Below are positions 7,679-17,565 of a stretch of DNA of 64,000 nt, one piece after another (the stretch's first letter is position 1; each line of letters begins with the position of its first letter). The stretch comes from Elioraea tepidiphila DSM 17972 (GTDB lineage Bacteria; Pseudomonadota; Alphaproteobacteria; Acetobacterales; Acetobacteraceae): the NCBI RefSeq assembly GCF_000378465.1, contig NZ_KB899911.1:124001-188000 (forward strand). Direction: 5' to 3'. The notes under the pieces are model-generated. The model had not been told where the DNA came from. It saw nothing but the letters and a program-made list of their open reading frames with translations, and ran no database searches. The position numbers were made by a program, and so were the translations under genes.

Positions 7679-9889
7679 GTGACCGACACCCCCGAGACGC
7701 TGCCCCCCGAGCGGGCCACCCAGCTCGCCGCCGAGTTCGGCCTGAAGCCCGACGAGCATGAGCGCGTGCTGGCGATCCTCGGCCGCCAGCCCTCGCTGAC
7801 CGAACTCGGCATCTTCTCGGTGATGTGGTCCGAGCACTGCTCGTACAAATCCTCCCGCGTCTGGCTGCGCGAGCTGCCGACCAAGGCGCCCTGGGTGATC
7901 CACGGCCCGGGCGAGAACGCGGGCGTGGTCGCGATCGGCGACGGGCTCGCCGCCGTGTTCAAGATGGAGAGCCACAACCACCCGAGCTTCATCGAGCCCT
8001 ATCAGGGCGCGGCGACCGGGGTGGGCGGCATCCTGCGCGACGTCTTCACCATGGGGGCGCGGCCGATCGCGAACCTGAACGCGCTCCGCTTCGGCTCGCC
8101 CGACAACCCGCGCACGAAACGGATCCTCGACGGCGTGGTGCGCGGCATCGGCGGCTACGGCAACTGCGTCGGCGTGCCGACGGTCGGCGGCGAGGTGAAC
8201 TTCCACCCCGCCTATGACGGCAACCCGCTGGTCAATGCGATGACGGTCGGCATCGCGCCGGCGGACCGCATCTTCCTCTCGGCCGCGGCCGGCGTGGGCA
8301 ACCCGGTCGTGTATGTCGGCTCCAGGACCGGGCGCGACGGCATCCACGGCGCGACCATGGCCTCGGCCGAGTTCGCCGCCGACGAAGGCGACGAGAAGCG
8401 CCCCACCGTGCAGGTGGGGGATCCGTTCACCGAGAAGCTGCTGATCGAAGCCTGCATGGAGCTGATGGCGACCGATGCGATCGTCGCGATCCAGGACATG
8501 GGGGCGGCCGGGCTGACATCGTCCTCGGTCGAGATGGCGGGCAAGGGGGGTGTCGGGATCGAGCTCGATCTCGACCGCGTGCCGCAGCGCGAGACCGGCA
8601 TGAGCGCCTATGAGATGATGCTGTCCGAGAGCCAGGAGCGGATGCTGATGATCCTCCGCCCCGGCGCCGAGGACGCGGCGCGCGCGATCTTCGAGAAGTG
8701 GGAGCTCGACTTCGCGGTGATCGGCCACCTCACCGACACCGGGCGGATCGTGCTGCGCCACAAGGGAAAGGTTGAGGCGGACATCCCGCTCGCGCCGCTC
8801 TCCGATCAGGCCCCGCTCTATCGCCGCCCGACCGAGGAGACGCCGAAGCCCGCCCCGCTCGACCCCGCCAGCGTGCCCGATCCTGTGGGGCTCGAGGCGG
8901 CGCTGGTCACGCTGATCGGCTGCCCCGATCTCTGCTCGCGCGCCTGGATCTGGGACCAGTACGATTCGACGGTCGGCGGGCAGACGGTGAAGCGCCCGGG
9001 CGGGGCGGACGCGGCGGTGGTGAAGCTCGAAGGGCTGAAGCGTGCGCTCGCGCTCACCGCCGACTGTACGCCGCGCTACTGCCAGGCCGACCCGGAGGAG
9101 GGGGGCAAGCAGGCGGTGGCCGAGGCGTGGCGCAACCTCACCGCGGTGGGCGCGCGCCCGCTCGCCATCACCGACAACATGAACTTCGGCAACCCGGAAC
9201 GCCCGCGCATCATGGGCCAGTTCGCCGCCGCGGTGCGCGGCATGGCGGCCGCCTGCCGCGCGCTCGACTTCCCGGTCGTGTCCGGTAACGTTTCGCTCTA
9301 CAACGAGACGGACGGCCGGCCGATCCTGCCCACCCCGGCGATCGGCGGCGTGGGCGTGCTGGAGGATGCGGCCCAGGCGGTGGGGCTTGCCCTCGCGCCG
9401 GGGCTCGACCTGGTGCTGATCGGCGCGACGGCCGGGCAGCTCGGCCAGTCGCTGTGGCTGCGCGAGATCGCCGGCCGCGAGGAGGGCGCGCCGCCCCCGG
9501 TGGACCTCGCGGCCGAGCGCCGCAACGGCGATTTCGTCCGGCGGATGATCCTGGCGGGCCGTGTGCGCGCCAGCCACGACGTCTCGGATGGCGGGCTGCT
9601 GGTCGCGGTGGCCGAGATGGCGATCGCCGGCGGCGTCGGCGTGGTGCTGGCCCCGGCGCCGGAGGGCATGCCGCCGCACGCGTTCTGGTTCGGCGAGGAC
9701 CAGGCCCGCTACCTGCTCGCGGTGGCCGACGGGCGCGCGCTGCTGGCCGAGGCGGCGGCCGCCGGGGTGCCCGCGGCGCTGCTCGGCCGCGCGGAGGGGA
9801 CGGGTTTGACACTCACGGGGGCGTTCTCCATATCGGTCGAGCGGCTGAGGCAGGTCCACGCGTCGTGGCTGCCCGCCTACATGGCCTGA
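7679..9889 (+). CDS. purL: Phosphoribosylformylglycinamidine synthase subunit PurL
   Basis: This 736-residue enzyme of de novo purine synthesis converts FGAR, ATP and ammonia to FGAM together with PurS and PurQ. The small-type PurL length fits. Recognisable blocks are [11 protein letters not shown] near the N-terminus, [20 protein letters not shown] (ATP/FGAR binding), and a C-terminal [15 protein letters not shown]. The GTG at 7679 is preferred because it gives the usual family length; a TTG 57 bases upstream would add a proline-rich tail. It is followed within 15 bases by a bolA gene. Confidence 0.97.
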   Translation: MTDTPETLPPERATQLAAEFGLKPDEHERVLAILGRQPSLTELGIFSVMWSEHCSYKSSRVWLRELPTKAPWVIHGPGENAGVVAIGDGLAAVFKMESHNHPSFIEPYQGAATGVGGILRDVFTMGARPIANLNALRFGSPDNPRTKRILDGVVRGIGGYGNCVGVPTVGGEVNFHPAYDGNPLVNAMTVGIAPADRIFLSAAAGVGNPVVYVGSRTGRDGIHGATMASAEFAADEGDEKRPTVQVGDPFTEKLLIEACMELMATDAIVAIQDMGAAGLTSSSVEMAGKGGVGIELDLDRVPQRETGMSAYEMMLSESQERMLMILRPGAEDAARAIFEKWELDFAVIGHLTDTGRIVLRHKGKVEADIPLAPLSDQAPLYRRPTEETPKPAPLDPASVPDPVGLEAALVTLIGCPDLCSRAWIWDQYDSTVGGQTVKRPGGADAAVVKLEGLKRALALTADCTPRYCQADPEEGGKQAVAEAWRNLTAVGARPLAITDNMNFGNPERPRIMGQFAAAVRGMAAACRALDFPVVSGNVSLYNETDGRPILPTPAIGGVGVLEDAAQAVGLALAPGLDLVLIGATAGQLGQSLWLREIAGREEGAPPPVDLAAERRNGDFVRRMILAGRVRASHDVSDGGLLVAVAEMAIAGGVGVVLAPAPEGMPPHAFWFGEDQARYLLAVADGRALLAEAAAAGVPAALLGRAEGTGLTLTGAFSISVERLRQVHASWLPAYMA

Positions 9890-9904
9890 GGGGACGGACC
9901 GGCG

Positions 9905-10141
9905 ATGCCGATGTCGGCGGCGGAGATCGAGGCGCTGATCAAGGCGGGCCTGCCGGACGCGCAGGTGACGGTCGAGGACCTGCGCGGCGACGGCGACCAC
10001 TACGCCGCGACCGTCGTCTCGGCCGCCTTCAAGGGCAAGACGCGCGTGCAGCAGCACCAGATGGTCTATGCCGCGCTCCAGGGCCGGATGGGCGGGGCGC
10101 TGCACGCGCTCGCCTTGCAAACGAGCCCGCCGCAGGACTGA
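9905..10141 (+). CDS. bolA: BolA family protein
   Basis: This 78-residue protein has the BolA fold: helix [15 protein letters not shown], strand [17 protein letters not shown], and conserved [18 protein letters not shown]. BolA proteins form [2Fe-2S]-bridged complexes with CGFS monothiol glutaredoxins, and a Grx4 gene follows 29 bases later, so the pair likely acts together in Fe-S cluster trafficking or iron sensing. Confidence 0.93.
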   Translation: MPMSAAEIEALIKAGLPDAQVTVEDLRGDGDHYAATVVSAAFKGKTRVQQHQMVYAALQGRMGGALHALALQTSPPQD

Positions 10142-10170
10142 ACCACCACACGGGACCAGGAACCGAACCG

Positions 10171-10512
10171 ATGTCGAACCCCGTCTTCGAGCGCATCCAG
10201 GCCGACATCACCGAGAACCCGGTGGTGTTGTTCATGAAGGGCACGCCGATGTTCCCGCAATGCGGGTTCTCGGCGCGGGTGGTGCAGATCCTCATGCACA
10301 TGGGGGTGAAGTTCAAAGGCGTGAACGTGCTGGAGGACCCCGGCATCCGCGAGGGCATCAAGCAGTTCACCAACTGGCCGACGATCCCGCAGCTCTACGT
10401 GAAGGGCGAGTTCGTCGGCGGCTGCGACATCGTCACCGAGATGTTCCAGTCGGGCGAGCTCGTCGCGCTGCTGGACGAGAAGGGCGTCGAGCACAAGCCC
10501 GTGGCGGCGTGA
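10171..10512 (+). CDS. grxD: Monothiol glutaredoxin, Grx4 family
   Basis: This 113-residue CGFS-type glutaredoxin has active site PQCGFSARV, preceded by [12 protein letters not shown]; the cis-Pro segment [19 protein letters not shown] binds glutathione. It carries [2Fe-2S] clusters with glutathione and its partner BolA. It is the last gene of a purL-bolA-grxD run, and the adjacency of bolA strongly supports the function. Confidence 0.97.
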   Translation: MSNPVFERIQADITENPVVLFMKGTPMFPQCGFSARVVQILMHMGVKFKGVNVLEDPGIREGIKQFTNWPTIPQLYVKGEFVGGCDIVTEMFQSGELVALLDEKGVEHKPVAA

Positions 10513-10560
10513 TCTCGGATCATCGAACGGTGGACTTCGGCGACCCGCTCACACGCGTAG

Positions 10561-10585
10561 GGGCGGTGTAGCACTCGCGCCGCCC
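10561..10585. terminator. Weak hairpin between convergent genes
   Basis: GGGCGG and CCGCCC are separated by 13 bases, just outside the stop of the minus-strand MFS gene and after grxD. The stem is short and there is no T tract; the only support is position between convergent genes. Confidence 0.25.
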
Positions 10586-11827
10586 TCACTCCGCGGGTGC
10601 CGGCGTCACCCTTCGGCGAGTCCTCGCCCCCGATTGCGCCAATCCGGCACAGAACAGCGACAGCACCAGGATCGCCGCGACCACCGGCAGCACGAGCTGC
10701 GGATGCCCGAGGTCGATCAGGAAGCCGAGCGGCACCGGCATGATCGCGCTGCCGAGCGGCAGTCCGGACGAGACGAAGCCGAAGACCTTGCCGATCTGAC
10801 CGGGCGGTGAGGCATCCTTCAGCATGATGTCGCGGGGCGTGCGCGACGCTCCCATCGCCAGCCCACCCAGCAAGGCCACCACCGGCAGCATCAGCTCCGG
10901 CATCGGCATCAGGCCGAGTGCGAGGATCATCGCCGCCGCGAACAGGGTCAGCACCACCACGAAGCCCATCAGGCTGCGCTTCGTCGCATCCACGACCCAG
11001 CCGCCCACCAGCGTGCCGCCCGTGGCGCCGACCATGTAGCCGGTCAGCACCATCGAGGCGACCGCCACGGGCGTCCCCCAAAGCTTGCCCAGAACGGTAA
11101 TGACGAAGGCCTGGATCCCCGACCCGGCCATCGAGGAGAGCAGGAAGAAGCCGAAGAACAGCAGGATGGGGCGCGACAGCAGCAGCTCGCGTCCATTCGG
11201 CCCCGTCTCGCTGGGCTTGGGCTTCGCCTGGTCGCGCAGGATCCGGCTCTGCACCAGGATGGCGGCGACCACCGGCACGCCCAGGAGCCCCACGACCAGC
11301 AGCGAGGCCCGCCAGCCCATCACGGCGGCCAGCACCGCGATCACCGGCGGCGCGAGCGCGAACCCCAGGTTCCCGGTGAAGGTGTGCATCGCGAAGGCGC
11401 GCCCCATGCGGGACTTGTCGATCGAGCCCGCGAGGATCGCGTAGTCGGCAGGGTGGATCACCGAATTGCCGACGCCGGACAGGACGGCGAGCGCCCAGAT
11501 CGCCCAGATCCCCGGCGCGGCCGCCATCGCGGAGATCGACAGCGCCATCAGCAGCGTGCCCCCGACCAGGAAGGGCCGCGCGCCGTGCCTGTCCACCGCG
11601 AAGCCGACCGGCGTCTGCAACAGTGCCGTAGTGCCCGACATCAGCGCGACCGCGAGCCCGAGCTCGGCGAAGGAGGCCTCGAACTCCGCGCGCCAGAACA
11701 GGAACAGCGGCGGCAGGCACAGCATGTAGAAATGCGACAGGAAATGCCCCGTGCCGATCAGCGTCATGATCCGGACGTCGTGGCTTCCCCCGGACGTGGC
11801 GGCGGTCTCGACGGGGTGTGCGGGCAT
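10586..11827 (-). CDS. MFS transporter
   Basis: This 413-residue major facilitator protein has twelve hydrophobic segments. The loop 2-3 signature is visible in a form close to G-x-x-x-D-R-x-G (PVGFAVDRHGARP). The domain order and the N-terminal GTGHFLSHFYMLCLPPLF resemble fosmidomycin-resistance/cyanate-type MFS exporters, but the substrate is unknown. The start at 11827 is chosen because AGGAA precedes it and upstream in-frame codons lack membrane-protein character. Confidence 0.87.
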   Translation of the reverse strand: MPAHPVETAATSGGSHDVRIMTLIGTGHFLSHFYMLCLPPLFLFWRAEFEASFAELGLAVALMSGTTALLQTPVGFAVDRHGARPFLVGGTLLMALSISAMAAAPGIWAIWALAVLSGVGNSVIHPADYAILAGSIDKSRMGRAFAMHTFTGNLGFALAPPVIAVLAAVMGWRASLLVVGLLGVPVVAAILVQSRILRDQAKPKPSETGPNGRELLLSRPILLFFGFFLLSSMAGSGIQAFVITVLGKLWGTPVAVASMVLTGYMVGATGGTLVGGWVVDATKRSLMGFVVVLTLFAAAMILALGLMPMPELMLPVVALLGGLAMGASRTPRDIMLKDASPPGQIGKVFGFVSSGLPLGSAIMPVPLGFLIDLGHPQLVLPVVAAILVLSLFCAGLAQSGARTRRRVTPAPAE

Positions 11828-12048
11828 GTCGGGATTCCTGGGCAGCGAAGCGGTCACGCTGATCGCGCCTGACCTGCGCGTCAATGTCGCGATCGAAGGG
11901 GCGGGCATGCTGGCGCCGCTCGCCCTTGAGCCGGGGGGCGACCGTTGCGCAAGGCATGACATCGTTCTCTGCGGGCGCGGGATGGCCTGAACTTAGCGGG
12001 GGGAGGCTGAGACGCCAGCGCCCGAATGGCACCTCAAGCAGCAAGAGG

Positions 12049-12089
12049 GATATTTGAGATATCAGAAATGCTGTGTGATACTGAGTATC
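12049..12089 (+). promoter_or_regulatory. Promoter with two inverted repeats upstream of HTH gene
   Basis: In the 11828-12120 spacer (294 bases, otherwise featureless), an AT-rich patch holds a sigma70-like promoter: TTGAGA at 12054-12059, a 17-base spacer, and GATACT at 12077-12082. Two inverted repeats overlap it: GATAT-TTGAG-ATATC at 12049-12063 over the -35 box, and GATAC-TGA-GTATC at 12077-12089 over the -10 box. Placement 32 bases before an HTH gene suggests an autoregulatory operator. No regulator binding is proven. Confidence 0.55.
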
Positions 12090-12120
12090 TGATTGAACCT
12101 GTCGCCTGACCGGGGAGCCG

Positions 12121-12417
12121 GTGATCACGCCATCCCAGTTGCGCGCCGCGCGGGCACTGCTCGGCATCGACCAACGCCAGCTCGCCGAACTGTCGGGCCT
12201 GTCGGTGCCCACCATTCAGCGCATGGAGGCATCCGGCAGCGGGGCGATCCGCGGCAATGTCGACTCCCTGATGAAGCTGGTCGCAGCCCTCGATGCGGCG
12301 GGCATCGAGCTCATCGGTGAGGGCGCGGTGAGCGTCGGTGGCGGTCGCGGGGTTCGGCTGCGCACGCCGCAGGCGGCGAGGGCGCAACCGGATCGGGCGG
12401 GCCCCGACACGCCATGA
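12121..12417 (+). CDS. Helix-turn-helix (XRE-type) transcriptional regulator
   Basis: This 98-residue protein starts at GTG. Residues 4-60 form a Cro/CI-type HTH: QLRAARALLGIDQRQLAELS then GLSVPTIQRMEASG, followed by a segment resembling small XRE regulators (LMKLVAALDAAGIELI). The C-terminal tail is basic and low complexity. The 46-base gap to hyfB on the same strand, with no obvious separate promoter, suggests co-transcription. It may therefore control the Ehr-type membrane complex and itself through the inverted repeats upstream. Confidence 0.82.
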   Translation: MITPSQLRAARALLGIDQRQLAELSGLSVPTIQRMEASGSGAIRGNVDSLMKLVAALDAAGIELIGEGAVSVGGGRGVRLRTPQAARAQPDRAGPDTP

Positions 12418-12463
12418 TGGGGCCTGCCCGCATGCAGACCCTGCCCTAGGACCGGCGCCCGGA

Positions 12464-14476
12464 ATGCCCGTCCAGATCGCCCTGTGGTCGGTGGCGGCGC
12501 TGCTCGCAACGGCAATCGTGGGCGTCGCACGGGCGCGTGCCGCGGCGGGGCGCGTGCTCGTCTATGGCACCTCTCTCGCGGTGTGCGGCGTCACGATCCT
12601 GTCCGCGCTCATCCACCTCCTGGCTGCGGGCGGGGAGGCGGCCACCCTCGCGCTGCCGCTCGGCATTCCCTGGATCGGCGCGCGGTTCCGCATCGACGCG
12701 CTCGCCGCGTTCTTCCTTGTCGTCGTCAATCTCGGCGGTGCGGCGGCGAGCCTCTACGGCATCGGCTACGGCCGCCACGAGGAGGCGCCGCAGCGCGTGC
12801 TGCCGTTCTTTCCGGCCTTTCTCGCCGGCATGAACCTCGTGGTGCTGGCGGACGACGCCTTCACCTTCCTGCTGTCCTGGGAGTTCATGTCGCTCGCGTC
12901 CTGGGCGCTGGTGATGGCGCATCACCGCGACGCGGAGAATGCGCGCGCCGGCTACATCTATCTCGTCATGGCGAGCTTCGGCACGCTCGCGCTGCTGCTC
13001 GCCTTCGGCCTGCTCGCCGGCGCCGACGGTGGCTACACCTTCGCGGCGATGCGCGCGGCTACCCACGCCCCCTGGGTGATGCCGCTCGCGCTGGCGCTGC
13101 TGCTGCTCGGTGCGGGCTCCAAGGCCGGCCTGGTGCCGCTGCATGTCTGGCTGCCGCTCGCCCATCCGGCGGCGCCGAGCCATGTCTCGGCGCTGATGAG
13201 CGGCGTGATGACCAAGGTCGCGGTCTACGGTTTCATCCGCGTCGTCTTCGATCTGATCGCCGCCCCCTCCTGGTGGGCGGGCATGCTGCTGCTCTTTCTC
13301 GGCGGGGCCACCGCCCTGCTCGGCATCCTGCACGCGCTGATGGAGCGGGATTTCAAGCGCCTGCTTGCCTACTCCACGATCGAGAACATCGGCGTCATCT
13401 TCGTCAATCTGGGGCTCGCGCTGGCGTTCCAGGCGAACGGCTTCGCTGCGGCGGCCGCGCTGGCGCTCACCGCCGCGCTGTTCCACGCGCTGAACCATTC
13501 GCTGTTCAAGAGCCTGCTGTTCTTCGGCGCGGGTGCCGTGCTGAGCGCGACAGGCACGCGCGACATGGACCGTCTCGGCGGGCTGATCCACCGCATGCCG
13601 GCGACCGGCTTCGCCTTCCTGGTCGGCTGCGTGGCGATCTCTGCGCTGCCGCCGCTCAATGGCTTCGTCTCGGAGTGGCTGACCTTCCAGGCGATCCTGT
13701 TGAGCCCCGGCCTGCCGCAATGGGGCCTGAAGGTCATGGTGCCGGCGGTGGGCGCGGTGCTGGCGCTCTCGGCCGCCCTGGTCGCGGCCTGTTTCGTCAA
13801 GGCATTCGGCGTCACCTTCCTCGGCCGGGCGCGGTCCGAGGTGTGCAGCGCGGCATGTGAGGTCGACCGGATCCCGCTCATCGCCATGGGCCTCTTCGCG
13901 ACGCTGTGTCTCCTGCTCGGCATTTTGCCAGGCCTGGTGATCGATGCGCTCGCGCCGTCCGTCGCGTCGGTGCTTGGCGCGCGGATGCCGGTGCAGATGC
14001 ATGTGCCGTGGCTGTCGATCGTGCCGATCGCCGAGAGCCGCAGTTCCTACAACGGGCTGCTGCTGTTCGCGTTCATCGCCGTCTCGGCCGTGCTCGCGAT
14101 GCTGGTGATTCACCGTTTCGCCTCGCGCGCGCTGCGCCGAGCGCCTCCATGGGATTGCGGCTATCCGGATGCGAACCCGGCCACCCAGTACACGGCCGTG
14201 AGCTTCGCCCAACCCGTGCGCCGCGTCTTCGGCACCGTCGTGTTCCGCGCATGCGAGCAGGTGCGCATGCCACCGCCCGGCAGCCTCGCTCCGGCGCGCC
14301 TCGATGTCGCGCAGCGCGACCTTGTCTGGGACGGCCTCTACGCACCCCTCGCGCGCGCGATCGGCGTCGCGAGCCAGCGGCTCAATGTGCTGCAATTCCT
14401 GACCATCCGGCGCTATCTGAGCCTGGTCTTCCTGGCCCTCGTTGGGCTGTTGCTGGTGCTCGCGCTGTGGCCGTGA
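12464..14476 (+). CDS. hyfB: HyfB-like proton-pumping (NuoL/antiporter-type) subunit
   Basis: This 670-residue polytopic membrane protein of the NuoL/M/N-Mrp antiporter superfamily is of the hydrogenase-4 subunit B type. Key segments are LSWEFMSLASWALVMAHH, SKAGLVPLHVWLPLAHPAAP with the conserved Lys and His of the proton channel, and HALNHSLFKSLLFFGAGAV. A soluble loop, PWDCGYPDANPATQYTAVSF, near the C-terminus is typical of HyfB/HycC. It is the first gene of the complex and overlaps hyfC by one base. Confidence 0.9.
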   Translation: MPVQIALWSVAALLATAIVGVARARAAAGRVLVYGTSLAVCGVTILSALIHLLAAGGEAATLALPLGIPWIGARFRIDALAAFFLVVVNLGGAAASLYGIGYGRHEEAPQRVLPFFPAFLAGMNLVVLADDAFTFLLSWEFMSLASWALVMAHHRDAENARAGYIYLVMASFGTLALLLAFGLLAGADGGYTFAAMRAATHAPWVMPLALALLLLGAGSKAGLVPLHVWLPLAHPAAPSHVSALMSGVMTKVAVYGFIRVVFDLIAAPSWWAGMLLLFLGGATALLGILHALMERDFKRLLAYSTIENIGVIFVNLGLALAFQANGFAAAAALALTAALFHALNHSLFKSLLFFGAGAVLSATGTRDMDRLGGLIHRMPATGFAFLVGCVAISALPPLNGFVSEWLTFQAILLSPGLPQWGLKVMVPAVGAVLALSAALVAACFVKAFGVTFLGRARSEVCSAACEVDRIPLIAMGLFATLCLLLGILPGLVIDALAPSVASVLGARMPVQMHVPWLSIVPIAESRSSYNGLLLFAFIAVSAVLAMLVIHRFASRALRRAPPWDCGYPDANPATQYTAVSFAQPVRRVFGTVVFRACEQVRMPPPGSLAPARLDVAQRDLVWDGLYAPLARAIGVASQRLNVLQFLTIRRYLSLVFLALVGLLLVLALWP

Positions 14477-15423
14477 TGCTGGACCTGCTCGTCCAGGGCG
14501 CGCAGATGGCGCTCGTGCTGCTGCTGGCACCGCTGCTGACCGGTATCGTGCGCAAGGTGAAGGCGCGCCTGCTGCGCCGCCGCGGGCCTTCGGTGATCCA
14601 GCCCTATCGCGACCTGTTGCGCCTCGCGCGCAAGGAGGCGGTGATCGCCGAGGGGGCGTCCTGGCTGTTCCGCGTCGCGCCCTATCTCATCTTCGCGGCG
14701 ACCTGGGTCGCGGCGGCCTTGGTTCCGACCTTTGCGATCGGCCTCACCTTCAGCTGGACGGCCGATCTGATCGCGATCATCGCGCTGCTCGGCAGCGCGC
14801 GGTTCTTTCTGGCGCTCGCGGGCATGGATGTCGGCACGAGTTTCGGCGGCATCGGGGCGAGCCGCGAGATGCTGATCGCCTCCCTTGCCGAGCCCGCCAT
14901 GCTGGTCGTCGTCTTCACCGTCGCGCTGGTCGCGGGTTCGACGCAGCTTTCCACCATCGCGGCCTTCATGGTCTCGCCGGGCGTCGGATTGCGCGTCTCG
15001 CTCGGCCTGGCCCTGATCGGACTCGTGATGGTCGCGATCGCCGAGAACGCCCGCATTCCGGTCGACAACCCCGCGACGCATCTCGAACTCACGATGGTGC
15101 ATGAGGCGATGGTGCTGGAGTACTCGGGCCGGCACCTGGCGATGATCGAGTTCGCCGCGTCGCTCAAGCTGCTGCTTTACCTGTCGTTGATCGCCTGCCT
15201 GTTTGCTCCCTGGGGCCTGGCTGGAGCCGGCGCGAGCGCCACCGCCTGCGCAATCGGCCTCGCGACCTATCTCGGCAAGCTGCTGGTGGGCGCGGTGGCG
15301 CTCGCGCTGTTCGAGACCTCGATCGCCAAGATGCGCGTGTTCCGCGTGCCCGACTTCCTCGGCGCCGCGCTCATGCTCGGCCTCCTCGGCACGCTGCTGC
15401 TCTTCGTCTCGCGGAGCCTGTGA
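14476..15423 (+). CDS. hyfC: HyfC-like (NuoH-type) membrane anchor subunit
   Basis: This 315-residue membrane protein has about eight helices and is homologous to HycD/HyfC and complex I NuoH, the subunit linking the peripheral arm to the membrane. Conserved stretches are PLLTGIVRKVKARLLRRRGP and QPYRDLLRLARKEAV near the N-terminus, and AENARIPVDNPATHLELTM with the Glu/Asp residues of the quinone/proton path. Its ATG overlaps the hyfB stop, and its stop overlaps the hyfE start. Confidence 0.92.
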   Translation: MLDLLVQGAQMALVLLLAPLLTGIVRKVKARLLRRRGPSVIQPYRDLLRLARKEAVIAEGASWLFRVAPYLIFAATWVAAALVPTFAIGLTFSWTADLIAIIALLGSARFFLALAGMDVGTSFGGIGASREMLIASLAEPAMLVVVFTVALVAGSTQLSTIAAFMVSPGVGLRVSLGLALIGLVMVAIAENARIPVDNPATHLELTMVHEAMVLEYSGRHLAMIEFAASLKLLLYLSLIACLFAPWGLAGAGASATACAIGLATYLGKLLVGAVALALFETSIAKMRVFRVPDFLGAALMLGLLGTLLLFVSRSL

Positions 15424-16085
15424 TGGAAGGCCTCGCCTTCGACATCGCCCATCTGCTCGCCGGTGGCCTCGTCCTGGTCAGCTTCATGATGCTCTACCAG
15501 GACCGTCTCTATGCGCTGCTCAACCTCTTCGCCCTGCACGCGGTGGTGCTGGCGCTGTCGGTCGCGTGGCAGGCGCATGTCCAGGGCGCGCCGCATCTCT
15601 ACATCACCGCGGCGATCGCGCTCGTCTTCAAGGCGATCGTGATTCCCGTGGCCCTTCACCGCATCGTCCAGCGGCTCGGCATTCATCGCGAGATCGAGAC
15701 GGTGATCGGCGTCGGCCCCACGATGCTCGCCGGCATGGGGCTGGTTGCGCTCGCCATCTCGGTGATGTTGCAGGCGACGCCGGAGGCCGATCCGCTCGCG
15801 CGCGAGGACCTCGCCTTCGCGCTTGCCGTCATCCTGCTTGGGCTGCTGACGATGGTCACGCGGCGCAACGCGGTCGGCCAGGTCGTCGGCTTCATGTCGC
15901 TGGAGAACGGTCTGATCCTGGCAGCGGCGGGCGCGAAGGGCATGCCCCTGGTGGTGGAGATCAGCGTTGCCTTCTCGGTGCTGATCGCCTTCATCGTCAT
16001 CGGCATCTTCCTGTTCCGGATCCGCGAGCGCTTCGACACGGTCGATATCCAGGCGCTCGACCGGCATCGCGGAGAGCGTCGATGA
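15423..16085 (+). CDS. hyfE: HyfE-like membrane subunit
   Basis: This 220-residue protein has six to seven helices and is of the HyfE type, a NuoK-containing fusion found in hydrogenase-4 and Ehr complexes but not in hydrogenase-3. The NuoK-like part includes VGFMSLENGLILAAAGAKGMP, with the helix-embedded Glu. It probably contributes to ion translocation. Start ATG 15423 overlaps the hyfC stop (TGATG). Confidence 0.88.
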   Translation: MEGLAFDIAHLLAGGLVLVSFMMLYQDRLYALLNLFALHAVVLALSVAWQAHVQGAPHLYITAAIALVFKAIVIPVALHRIVQRLGIHREIETVIGVGPTMLAGMGLVALAISVMLQATPEADPLAREDLAFALAVILLGLLTMVTRRNAVGQVVGFMSLENGLILAAAGAKGMPLVVEISVAFSVLIAFIVIGIFLFRIRERFDTVDIQALDRHRGERR

Positions 16086-17533
16086 GCCTTGCACCCGGCG
16101 ATGCCGTCGCCGCGATCCTGCTGATCCCGCTGGTGACGGCCGCCCTGCTTGCGCTGCTGCCAGGCTACCGGCTGACCGCGCGGCTCAACATCGTAGCGAC
16201 GCTGCTGACCCTGCTCGCCGCGCTCGGCCTCCTGGCGGGAGAGCGGCCACAGCCCGGCCTCTACCTGCTGATCGACGACCTCAACATCGTCTTCCTCGTG
16301 CTGAATACCTTCGTCGGCTTCACGACCAGCGTGTTCAGCGCGAGCTACATCGCCCACGAGATCGGGATCGGCCGGCTGCCGCGCTCCTATCTCCGCTTCT
16401 ATCACGCGATGTACCAGGCGCTGATGTTCGGCATGAACCTTGCGCTGGTGGCCAACAATATCGGCCTGATGTGGGTGGCGATCGAACTCGCCACCCTCAC
16501 CACCGTGCTGATGGTCGGCATCTACCGGACGCACGAGGCGCTGGAGGCGGCCTGGAAGTACTTCATCCTCGGCAGCGTCGGCATCGCACTCGCGCTGTTC
16601 GGCACGATCCTCGTCTACGTGGCGGCGCATCCGGTGATCGGCGAGGGGCTGGAGGCGATGGTCTGGACAACCCTCATGCAGCGGGTTGCCGCCTTCGATC
16701 CCGCGCTGCTCAACCTCGCCTTCGTCTTCCTGCTGCTCGGCTACGGCACCAAGGTCGGTCTCGCGCCCCTGCATGCCTGGCTGCCGGACGCGCATGCCGA
16801 GGGTCCGACGCCGATCTCGGCGGTGCTGTCGGGCCTGCTGCTGAATGTCGCGCTCTATGCCGTGCTGCGGTTCAAGCTGCTGCTGGCCGCGAACCCGGCG
16901 GCGATCGCGGCCGGGTCGCTGATGGTGACGATGGGGCTGAGCTCGCTCGTCTTCGCCGCGTTCATGCTCTACCGCCGGCGCGACATCAAGCGCATGTTCG
17001 CCTACTCCTCGATCGAGCACATGGGCATCATCGCCTTCGCCTTTGGCATGGGCGGCCCGCTCGCCAATTTCGCGGGGCTGCTGCACATGGTGATGCACAG
17101 CTTGACGAAGTCGGCGATCTTCTTCGCGGTCGGACACATCGCGCAGGTGAAGGGGACGCAGAAGATCGCCGAGATCCGTGGCCTCACGGAAAGCCACCCG
17201 CTGCTGGGCTGGGGCCTGGTCGTCGGCGTGGTCGCGATCGCGGGACTGCCGCCGCTTGGCATCTTCATGAGCGAGTTCCTGGTGGTGACCTCGACCTTCG
17301 CCCGCGCGCCGCTCTTGGCGATTCCGCTCGTTCTGGGGCTGCTCGTCGCGTTCGGCGCGCTGCTGCTGCGGCTGCACGGGCTCGCCTTCGGTACGCCGCA
17401 TGGCAGCACCGCGCCGGTCGAGGCGTCCTATCTGCCGATGTTCGCCCATCTCGCGCTGGTGCTGCTGGCCGGGCTCTATCTGCCGCCGCCCCTGGTGGCC
17501 TGGTTCCAGCATGTGGCGGCGATGCTCGGATGA
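16082..17533 (+). CDS. hyfF: HyfF-like proton-pumping (NuoM/N-type) subunit
   Basis: This 483-residue second antiporter-like membrane subunit has VAIELATLTTVLMVGIYRTH, with the key Glu, and GTKVGLAPLHAWLPDAHAEG, with the channel Lys/His. A DIKRMFAYSSIEHMGI segment matches the family. With HyfB it gives the complex two potential pumping subunits. It overlaps hyfE by 4 bases (ATGA), and its own stop overlaps a possible upstream start of hyfG. Confidence 0.92.
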   Translation: MSLAPGDAVAAILLIPLVTAALLALLPGYRLTARLNIVATLLTLLAALGLLAGERPQPGLYLLIDDLNIVFLVLNTFVGFTTSVFSASYIAHEIGIGRLPRSYLRFYHAMYQALMFGMNLALVANNIGLMWVAIELATLTTVLMVGIYRTHEALEAAWKYFILGSVGIALALFGTILVYVAAHPVIGEGLEAMVWTTLMQRVAAFDPALLNLAFVFLLLGYGTKVGLAPLHAWLPDAHAEGPTPISAVLSGLLLNVALYAVLRFKLLLAANPAAIAAGSLMVTMGLSSLVFAAFMLYRRRDIKRMFAYSSIEHMGIIAFAFGMGGPLANFAGLLHMVMHSLTKSAIFFAVGHIAQVKGTQKIAEIRGLTESHPLLGWGLVVGVVAIAGLPPLGIFMSEFLVVTSTFARAPLLAIPLVLGLLVAFGALLLRLHGLAFGTPHGSTAPVEASYLPMFAHLALVLLAGLYLPPPLVAWFQHVAAMLG

Positions 17534-17553
17534 CGGCGACGGATGAGACCGGC

Positions 17554-17560
17554 AAGGAGG
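17554..17560 (+). promoter_or_regulatory. Strong ribosome binding site deciding the hyfG start
   Basis: AAGGAGG lies 5 bases before ATG 17566. The alternative ATG at 17530 overlaps the hyfF stop in ATGA style but has no Shine-Dalgarno sequence, so the internal start is preferred. Confidence 0.6.
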
Positions 17561-17565
17561 CAAGG

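Noticed and set aside
7130-10120. Long minus-strand frame of nearly 1000 codons opposite purL
   Set aside because: It shadows purL and bolA; its composition is not protein-like except where it overlaps the real VOC gene end.
17101-17120. FNR-like half-site TTGACG inside hyfF
   Set aside because: It is within coding sequence and has no matching second half-site at the right distance.
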